Assembly: GCA_024195265.1 (NCBI GenBank)
Contig: JAJLRJ010000014.1
Coordinates: 24,495,009-24,559,008 of the forward strand
Source of the DNA: Dendrophyllia cribrosa
Lineage: Eukaryota > Cnidaria > Anthozoa > Scleractinia > Dendrophylliidae
Direction: 5' to 3'
Length of the DNA stretch: 64,000 bases
In this document: positions 56,326 through 64,000 of the stretch, in pieces
How positions within the stretch are numbered: position 1 is the first letter of the stretch
Layout: each line of letters starts with the position of its first letter
Made by a program: the position numbers and the translations under genes
Notes under the pieces: model-generated
Database searches by the model: none
Told to the model about the DNA's origin: nothing
What the model saw: only the letters and a program-made list of their open reading frames with translations

Positions 56326-56675
56326 TATTAAACCTGAAACAAACACAACTTCTGCAATAGAGCAGTTTTCAATTGACTGTCGAAAGTAATTACACAATTG
56401 CTTTGGTTTTGCATTGCTACGCTTTGTGATTGGCTAAAAAATCTCGCGCCACTTTTTCGACCAATCAGAAGTAAAACCAAAACCAATCGTGACTTGCTCG
56501 CACGCGTTTTCCCGCGCTTGGCGCCCGCGACATGTAATTGCTTCGAGCTCTGATTGGTTCATTGGATTGTTTACGACTGCTGTGATTGGTCAGAGTAATT
56601 ACTTTGGTTTTGGTTTTACGACACTCAATTGAAAACTGCTCTATTAAACCTGAAACAAACACAACTTCTGCAATA
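56326..56675. mobile_element. 282-bp TIR element between 34-bp direct repeats
   Basis: 56360-56641 has the ends GAGCAGTTTTCAATTGA and TCAATTGAAAACTGCTC. A 34-bp sequence (tattaaacctgaaacaaaca through gcaata) stands on both sides, at 56326-56359 and 56642-56675. Confidence 0.8.
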
Positions 56676-57084
56676 ATTTAAGAACCTAAATAACATTAGT
56701 TAAAATAACTTTTCTTTAGCAATTTACACCTGGTTTGATATACACTGTATACTTATTATGATTTTTGTTAACTTTCGGTACCCATTCTAAGTTTTGAGAA
56801 TCTGGCTTTTTTACTGTTGTCTTGTACTAATAAAATATTATAGACAGGCTAATCCTTATACATACATGTATTACAATCATAGTCTAAAGCTCTCAATACA
56901 AGCTGCGAAACTGTCCAAAATAAATAAATTTCCTTTGGCGAAATTCTCCATCAATGAGATGGACTCACTCCAAGAGTGGAAGCTTAAGTTGTGCAATTTG
57001 GTCAGAAGTTTAGGAAAACGCTTCGTTGTACTCACTTTTTTTTACCATATCAATTAAATGCCTTTAATGGAAAGTAATATGTCA

Positions 57085-57385
57085 AGCAGAACCAAAAAGC
57101 TCAAACCAAAAGCGCAAACTATATATATAAGATTTCACGTAATATATCAAACACTCGAAACAGTGTTTTATCAGATTTCCAAACACCTTGAAGTGGGTTA
57201 AAAAAAAACTCGGCTGCACCTCGTTTTTCAACCCACTTCGCAGTGTTTGGAAATCTGATGAAACACTGTTTCGAGTGTTTAATATATTACGTTGAAGCTT
57301 ATATAAATTATATAAAATAATATAAATTACTGTACATGTATATAAATTATATAAATTATAGTTTGAGCTTTGGGTTCTTTTAGCT
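57085..57385. mobile_element. 300-bp palindromic element
   Basis: Arms run from 'aaccaaaaagctcaaacc' inward to 'cactcgaaacagtgtttt' and back. The inner hairpin (57150-57283) pairs almost fully. Confidence 0.75.
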
Positions 57386-57623
57386 GAATATACAGCAGCA
57401 GACAATGTTTGGAAAGAATCTTACCGGGGAATCTTATCCCCCGAATTTACGTGCTGCTATCTCCTTTCCGAAAAATCCTGGCTGACCTTACTTTGTACCC
57501 AAAACAACATTTTTATACCTCCAAAAATAAAAGGCGTCAAAGTTTCTGATGTCACGAACGTTTGAGGCAGGATTTAACTGAAGAAAACTCTAGTTTCTGG
57601 TTTAATTCATTATGAAGTTTTAA

Positions 57624-58091
57624 CCCTTTCACTCCCAGAGTCAATTATGGAGACATGTAGTGTAGTTCTAACTTTTGAGTCTGTGGATGAAATCCTATGG
57701 TGTGACCATTCAAATGAAACCTCTTCAGTAGTACTTTTGCATGGTACCATTTGTTTTAACTTTTGAGTCTGTTGATAAAATCCTGGTGTGACCATTCAAA
57801 TGAAACCTCTTCAGCAGTACTTTTGCATGGTACCATTTGTTTTAACTTTTGAGTCTGTTGATAAAATCCTATGGTGTGACCATTCAAATGAAACCTCTTC
57901 AGCAGTACTTTTGCATGGTACCATTTGTTCTAACTTTTGAATCTGTTGATGAAATCCTATGGTGTGACCATTCAAATGAAACCTCTTCGGCAATACTTTC
58001 ACATGGTACCATTTGTTTTTCAATAATTTGCAAAATGAAATTTGGGATTTTTATTGAATTTTGATTTTTAGCGCTCTTGGGAGTTAAAGGG
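57624..58091. mobile_element. TTAA-flanked element (piggyBac-like) carrying a minisatellite
   Basis: The ends CCCTTTCACTCCCAGAG and CTCTTGGGAGTTAAAGGG with TTAA at 57620-57623 and 58092-58095. The interior is filled by four units of the roughly 85-bp repeat described for 57640-58700. Confidence 0.65.
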
Positions 58092-58700
58092 TTAAGGCGA
58101 ATAAGGCCTTCCGAACAGCTTTTCACCGAACGATTCTTAGGGTGCTCCTAGTTGGTTGCAGCTTTTGAGTCTGTTAATGAAATGCTATATAAAGTGTGAC
58201 CATTTAAATGAAAGCTACTGAGCAGTACTTTCCTGTGGTGCTGTATATTATGCGGTACAAGGTGGTTCTAACTTGTGAGTCTGTGGATGAAATCCTAAAG
58301 TGTGACCATTTAAATGAAAGCTACTGAGCAGTACTTTCCTGTGGTGCTGTATATTATGCGGTACAAGGTAGTTCTAACTTTTGAGTATGTGGATGGAATC
58401 TTAAAGTGTGACCATTCAAATGAAAGCTACTGAGCAGTACTTTCCTGTGGTACATGTACATGTACTGTTTATTGTGCGGCACTGTGAAGGTGGTTCTAAC
58501 TTTTGAGTCTGTGGATGAAATCCTAAACAGTAACCATTCAAATGAAAGCTACTGAGCAGTACTTTCCCATGGTACTCACGGCTTATTATGCTGTACAAGT
58601 TAATTCTAACTTTTGAATCTGTGGATGAAATCCTTAAGTGCGACCATTCAGATGAAAGCAAATGAGCAGTACTTCCTTGTGGTACTGTTCAATTTTTCAT
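57640..58700. repeat. Long-unit minisatellite (about 85-110 bp)
   Basis: About nine units share 'aacttttgagtctgt', 'gatgaaatcct', 'gtgaccattcaaatgaaa' and 'cagtactttt' with 'tggtac'. Units right of 58140 are longer (extra 'tgctgtatattatgcggtac'). It lies just downstream of the ICA1 stop codon, possibly within its 3' UTR. Confidence 0.85.
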
Positions 58701-58788
58701 TAACTTTGCAAGATTCATTTTGATAATTTTGACAAATTTTAACTTCGGCACTTTTGGAAGTGAAACGGTTCATTAATTAAATTCTCAC

Positions 58789-59393
58789 TCAGCATTGTCT
58801 GTCCTCTTCACTCTTCTTTGTTTGTTTGTCAATGGCATCAGGATTAGCCAGAGGATCCAAATCAGAAAACAGGCTGAACCATGCGGACATGTCTGAACCC
58901 CTTTTCCCTTTGCCTTTCTCTTTCGCCTTTCCTGGTAGCGACTGTGCTTGCTTAGATCCTGAAGGCACCTGATTAACAGTATCTTGCCGCAGGTTTCTGG
59001 GGGGCTGATTTGAGAGACCTAACCCCATCGATGCTTGACCCATGCCAAGCTGAGGTGGGGGTGCAGCTGGTACCTCGCCAAATGGATCAAACTTGGCCAT
59101 GCTGTTAAGGAGGTCGGATGGCATCATAAAGTTAGTGCCCCCTTGGGACCATGACTGATTGGGCTCCTGTGCCGGTTGGACAGTTTCAAGGGGCTCATCT
59201 CCAAACATGTCCTTCCATGTCTTACTAAAGCTGTTGTCGTTCTCTGCTGTGCTCAGTCCACCAGAAGCACCACTGCCACCAAGAATCTCATTCAAGATAT
59301 CCAGGTCTGACTTGTTGTCTGCTCCTCTGTCCTCCCTGGTAGGGGAGCCAAACAGCAAGTCATCAGCTGTCATCGATGGAGGATTTTCACTAT
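58789..59393 (-). CDS. ICA1: ICA1 last exon
   Basis: The acceptor TTCGATCCAG opens SENPPSMTADDLLFGSPTRE. It contains FSKTWKDMFGDEP and SDMSAWFSLFSDLDPLANPD and ends DRQC-stop (TGA at 58789-58791). The SAWFSLF.DLDPL.NPDA block identifies the gene. Confidence 0.93.
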
Positions 59394-62300
59394 CTGGATC
59401 GAAGAGGGGGGAAAAAGATAAAAAATCAACTCTCTTTAACTATTTATATTTAAAAGCCAAGACCAAACAGGAACACAAGTCCAATGTCCGTTTTTGTTTG
59501 CAAGTAGGTGCAAGTTTTTTACTGTTTTGCAAGTAAATGTACAAGTAGTCGCAAGTGACCAAAAGTTGTTTTCAGTATTGTTTGCTTTGGTATGATTGTG
59601 TGCACAAACCTGCAATGAAATGGCTTTTTTTACTACTTGCGAACAAGTGATGTTGCCTTTATTTGAAAGCATGTTTGACTACCCGGCCAATGCAAGTTTG
59701 TCCACAAGTTGAAATTTGTAAAACTTGTGTCGACTTGCATTCCCGTTTCAGGGTTTAATAGAAGGTTAAGATATTAACATTACTTTCTGGGGGACTGTTA
59801 CTGTTGGAGTTCTATGGTATTTAACCAACAGAAAAATTCAATGAAATTCATACTATGGCACTTTAAGAGTCCTCCAACTAAAGTAACAAACACACACAAC
59901 ACAAGCACCCATCTCATACCTGCTGTAGGCATTTTCTTTGCTGCTTCATAACTGGGTGGCATAAGTGAATCATGACCATTGGTGCTTGGAGGACTCCCAA
60001 AGGAAGAAAGGAGATCATGGGTGGCTGAATAAGAAAATAACAATATTATATAAAAAACTGAGTTGAGAGAAAAAGAAAGCACTGTTCCTCATCCATTTCG
60101 TACTGTATTGCACCACTAGGGAGAAGTTGAAATATTAAAAGAATTCATCTTAGATGATCCTTTTTATCTCGTGAATACATGAAGCGTTGAACAAGTTATG
60201 TTTACATGTAATTTGAATGCTTGGTCCCACTAGCACTTAATTTGAATGATTGGTCCCACTAGCACTTAATTTGAATGCTTGGTCCCACTAGCACTTAATT
60301 TGAATGCTCGGTCCCACTATCATACATGTATTTATTTCATGCTTAGATGGTTTGGTCAGTTTAAGTCTGTTTCACTCATTAATTACATGTATTTGACTTA
60401 AAGCGGCATTGTCACGCAGATTTTGCTGTGTTTTGGTCAAAATACACTAAAATTACATGTATACATGACAAAGTACATGTACCTTTGCTCAAACATAAAA
60501 TTGCTTTTAGAACACCAAGAGGATAATATCAAGTGATTTCTTCAAGGAAGAACAAACCATAATAAGTTTTTCTGCAATTTTTCCATGACTCTTGGGAGGA
60601 ACTTGAAAAAATTGGCCAATTTTTTCAAGTTGCAATCCATTTCCATCCTGGCCATCCGCAGCCAAAGATAACAAAATAATACTAGTTTCTGTGCACTGGT
60701 AGAGTATTAATTTTGTTAACAAAACTGAACGGTTATTTTAAGGTTTCCATTGAAACAAATATGTTTTTTGGCTTTTCAAAGTAATACTAAAAATAGGTGA
60801 AAAAAAAACTCAGTATAAAAATTAAAACCAATCTGTTGATTTTGATCCTTATTGAGGCTTAATGGAGGGTGTAAGCAATGATGCAGAAGGCTGAACCATC
60901 TTACTTGATTAACCTGTTGGATTGAAGGCAGGTTACATGTATAAATCTTTACTTCACTATGCAATGAAGATAAAAATTGCACAAAACTACTCACTTGACT
61001 GTTGTTTTGATGGGAGCAAATCATCGCCACCGAGCAAGTCAATAAAGGCACTTGGCTCCTCACTCTCTCCATTGGGTTCTTCATCGTCCCCAAGTAAATC
61101 TGTTTCTATGAGTGACTCATCGCCATTCTTATCAGCCTCCTGATCATGTCTGGCATCTGATTTTTTCTCTTCCAGTGGTGAATGATCCAAAGAAATCAAT
61201 TGATCATCATCATCCTCATTAGAAACTTGTTTTTTATCGCCATTTGTTGATTCCTTTTTGCTTTCCTCCAATTCTTTGCCAGGTTTTGCTTCTTTCCCCT
61301 CCTCGTCCTCCTTATCACCACTTTCAAGGGGCAAGGGATTAAGGCTTTTTAACATTTGAAACTGATATGTTGGTAATCCCTTGAACTGTTCTGACACTTG
61401 GGTCATAGTTCGTGAAGTATTCTCCCAGAATTTGAGCAACGCCTGCTGGTATGCAGCAAGTGTACTTGAAAGTAAATTACATCTACTTGCCGAAAGAAGA
61501 TCTATCTTTTGCATGACATCAACTTTCAGCTTTTCAAATTTCTTTTTTCCCCTCCTGACTTGACTTTGAACCTATGAAGGAGAGAGAAAACATAACAATT
61601 AACCCCCCTATAGTTGACCACCTTCATATAATTAACACATGTATGCCTTGGCCAAAATAGTTAGCAAGGGAAGATTCGCTGGAACCTTAACTGTGAGAGC
61701 ACTCGCCATTTGAGCGAGTGACTTTCAGAACTGCGCCATTTGGCAACATTTGCAGAAGTGGGCAACATTAATTTTTTATGTCAGAGGATAACAGTGCACT
61801 GTTGCTCGCCAGTGCATGTGATCAGACCATGACAAAAGGTGGCATGATTATGATGCGATCGATGTTTACCTCGAGTGCTTGGCACGTTTTTCAAACTGTG
61901 CTTTTCCATGATGAAGAAAACTGTATGGGCCATGTTATGCGAAAAGGGCCTGGATGACATATTTTCTCAATTTTGAGTTTTCAGCTTTTTTGCCCACTTC
62001 AATCCCTAAATAATATGATGGAAGCGAAAAAAGTCTGGAAATAAAAATTAAACCCGTAAAAATCGCATCTTGAATGCACACACCGTATGGCTTCCGCCAT
62101 TTTGAGCAGCTGATTTTAAATGCAAATTACTCGAAATCACGTGTCATGTCGTCCAGGCCCTTTTCGCCTGATGCGGCCCATATAACAAATCACTTAATGA
62201 CTGGTCCCTTAGGAAACACTGAATTTTGTTTCCCTCAAATCTGGAGACAAAGTCAAGGAAAACACCAAGATTCTTGGGAGACAAAATTCACTGTTTGCCT

Positions 62301-64000
62301 TTGAACCAGTCATTAAGTGTTCATTATATATATTGCTCATTTACTTTCCAGTTTTAATTCCTACAAGTGAAATTCTTATCAGTTTCCTGGTAAATGATAC
62401 CCTATTCTACACTAAAGTTCTCTGATTTAAAACCATAATTATCCTAGCCCAGACTAAACTGCTTAAAAAAAATTTCCCCCACCGCAGCATATACATGTAC
62501 ATGTACTGTATGTTGCAGGTAAAATTGGGTCTAATTAAGGTTAGAACAGTATTCAATCTAAGTTAAATGTGCACCCAGTATTCAATCAAGGTAAGCTAAC
62601 CCTAACCCCGGCACAAAACTAACTCTGACACAAAGCTAACCATCACATGCACCACTGGCTATATACATGTATGTTTGTGGTAGGGGTGACAGATAGCTTT
62701 GTGATAGAGTTACATGTAGCTTACCTAGATTGAACACTGGGTTCACATTTAACCTACAGCTGTATATGTACATAAATACATACATGTATTCAACCTGAGA
62801 ATGGATTTTGCCTACAACATACATGTACACTGTACATGTATACTCATATAGCTTATGACTATGTACCTGTACAGTGTACAAGAGTATGAGGGGGGGGGGG
62901 GGGGGGGGGGGGAGCAATCGCACCTACATGTATTTATAAGTAAAAATGGTTGAACAAAGCATCTAACCTCTCTAAATTTATCTAATCTCTTATATTCCTC
63001 GGGATCCAACTCCTTAGAAATGTTTGCCATCCACAGGAGGGCTGCTCTGTAGTCTGTTCTTGACTGCTCCATGCGATTTACGGTCTGAAATGTGTCTGAT
63101 ATGGCGCGGAACCGAAATGTTTCAACCTCTTGATACAGCCGCACAAGTGGAGTCCTTAGACTTAACCTGTTCAAAGAAATGGTATAGTAAAAAGTTGTTA
63201 AAGTCAAGCATGCCAGGAAGGGGTTGAGGGCGGTGACTATTCTTCCTTTACCACTCAGATGTGTATTAAAACTTTGAAAAACAGATTACACAACATGTTT
63301 ATATGTGGAAACAATGCTGGTCTGTGGTCTCCTTTGTGGTGGACATGCGCAGTGGTTGGGGATCTGCAGGGGCTCGCGTGGTTTTACAGTGTGGCCTTTG
63401 AGGTCAACTCATTTTCCTGTGCACTTTTGCCGTTTCAACGGTGCTTGGCGACTTCGCTCCCTGCCCTCCCTCCCTGTCTGGTAAGTATGTGGTAAGTATC
63501 ATGGTACCACTGTTTTTCAGTGTGATGGTGCCTGGTGGTTGCCACTCACAGGGTTGTCATGGTTACCCTACGCGCTCGGCTCTCGTGCTCGAGGCTCCAC
63601 CATCTTTCCAGGCACCTTCCCCAAGCTCATCTTTGTTGATGAGTTTAATTGTGTTTAATTCCTTGTTGACAATCCAGGCAATTGCACAAATTCATAACAA
63701 GAGAAAGTTAGTTTTTTTGTGGTATTGTAGTACATTTTATAATTTATAGTCAGCTAGCTGTTGGTCTGCTTTGATGAAATTCAGCTAATTCCCCTAGCTA
63801 CATGTAGGTAAGATTAATTTTGAAACATACATTGTACAGTGAAGGGTTAAAAGCAACATACCCTGCAATTACAAGAAATTTGTAAGGTAATTAACCTATA
63901 CCTTTGCTGAGCAGAGTAACTTTGTGCCTTGCCAACTGCAATCATCATTTTGCCCGCTTTGGATTTATCTTGAGAACCTTGCTCTCTGAGAAAGCGCCCC
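58789..64000 (-). CDS. ICA1: Islet cell autoantigen 1 (ICA1/ICA69), 3' part, five exons
   Basis: Exons in transcript order: 63902-64000 (open at the window edge), 62968-63166, 60995-61571, 59920-60024, 58789-59393. Joints are phases 2, 0, 1 and 1, giving about 527 readable codons. The arfaptin-homology/BAR domain reads SKAGKMMIAVGKAQSYSAQQ, LRTPLVRLYQEVETFRFRAI and KKKFEKLKVDVMQKIDLLSA. The C-terminal ICA69 region ends in the diagnostic SDMSAWFSLFSDLDPLANPD. ICA69 is a cytosolic, Rab2-binding, PICK1-partner BAR protein in secretory-granule and receptor traffic in studied animals. The first part (roughly a hundred residues) lies beyond 64000. A long acidic linker (EDEEGKEAKPGKELEESKKE and on) is typical of a disordered region. 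Introns carry minisatellites and MITEs; the exons look intact, so this is a working gene. Confidence 0.93.
59920..60024 (-). CDS. ICA1: ICA1 penultimate exon
   Basis: The acceptor TTCTTATTCAG opens HDLLSSFGSPPSTNGHDSLM then PPSYEAAKKMPTA, donor GCAG|GTATGA, phase 1. It includes a PPSY motif. Confidence 0.85.
60207..60325. repeat. Minisatellite, 29-bp unit in ICA1 intron
   Basis: Four units of 'ttgaatgcttggtcccacta' plus 'gcacttaat'. Confidence 0.9.
60394..60800. repeat. Dispersed repeat shared with the Ig cluster introns
   Basis: The reverse complement of 'ggccaggatggaaatggatt' and of the poly(A)-flanked hairpin 'aaaaaattggccaatttttt' recur at 24945-25010 and 35185-35240. Confidence 0.6.
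60995..61571 (-). CDS. ICA1: ICA1 exon, end of BAR domain and acidic linker
   Basis: The acceptor CATAG opens VQSQVRRGKKKFEKLKVDVM, then LLSASRCNLLSSTLAAYQQA, LLKFWENTSRTMTQVSEQFK, an Asp/Glu/Lys-rich linker and FIDLLGGDDLLPSKQQS. The donor TCAA|GTGAGT is phase 1. Confidence 0.92.
61926..62171. mobile_element. Foldback MITE in ICA1 intron
   Basis: The ends TGGGCCATGTTATGCGAAAA and TTTTCGCCTGATGCGGCCCA lie between TA dinucleotides. The arms extend through 'gggcctggatgaca'. Confidence 0.75.
62190..62318. mobile_element. Foldback MITE in ICA1 intron (CACTTAATGACTGGT ends)
   Basis: The left arm CACTTAATGACTGGTCCC and right arm ACCAGTCATTAAGTG are complementary; inner 'ttttgtttccc/gggagacaaaa' arms also pair. 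Confidence 0.75.
62968..63166 (-). CDS. ICA1: ICA1 exon, BAR domain middle
   Basis: The acceptor TTTGAACAG opens LSLRTPLVRLYQEVETFRFR, then AISDTFQTVNRMEQSRTDYR, AALLWMANISKELDPEEYKR, LDKFRE. The donor GAGAG|GTTAGA is phase 0. A long G run (62891-62913) lies in the following intron. Confidence 0.93.
63902..64000 (-). CDS. ICA1: ICA1 exon, BAR domain, runs off the window
   Basis: GRFLREQGSQDKSKAGKMMI then AVGKAQSYSAQQR, donor AAAG|GTATAG, phase 2. Its 5' border is outside the window. Confidence 0.9.

Overview
The window is intron- and repeat-rich animal DNA, AT-rich overall, with canonical GT/AG introns. A marine cnidarian, most likely an anthozoan such as a stony coral, fits best. That is an inference from the metazoan-only gene ICA1, FGFR-like Ig domains, Penelope-like retroelements, a DIRS/Crypton-type recombinase remnant and many TIR/foldback elements. 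No species-level marker was seen.

Left part (1-19 kb): a leader exon of a secreted Cys-rich protein on the minus strand (2408-2630), then a transposon graveyard: a tyrosine-recombinase remnant, four Penelope-like (PLE) fragments, LINE ends, TIR elements and minisatellites. Between repeats at 7180-8169 there is a small four-exon, plus-strand gene tail, all in phase 0, with one in-frame TGA.

Middle (19-51 kb): a tandemly duplicated minus-strand cluster of Ig-domain genes. Copy A reads leader (28289-28373), Ig1 (25863-26243), Ig2 (24272-24592), Ig3 (20520-20825) and a linker exon (19242-19315); all joints are in frame and give 389 codons. Copy B has leader (41929-42013), Ig1 (36688-37068), Ig2 (34367-34687) and linker (33557-33630), 287 codons. 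A displaced Ig3 (29884-30186) with an altered linker follows. There are also an orphan leader with its own TATA box (50423-50507), a broken leader (28603-28687) and a truncated Ig3 pseudo-exon (39185-39360). Paralogous segments give filled/empty sites that define several mobile elements, some with target duplications.

Right part (51-64 kb): more TIR elements and minisatellites, then the 3' two thirds of ICA1 (islet cell autoantigen 1, BAR/arfaptin-homology protein) on the minus strand in five exons, running off the right edge.

The cluster looks like a family of secreted or surface Ig proteins evolving by exon duplication, loss and leader swapping. Divergence between A and B is concentrated in the first half of Ig2. 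The binding partner and function are unknown.
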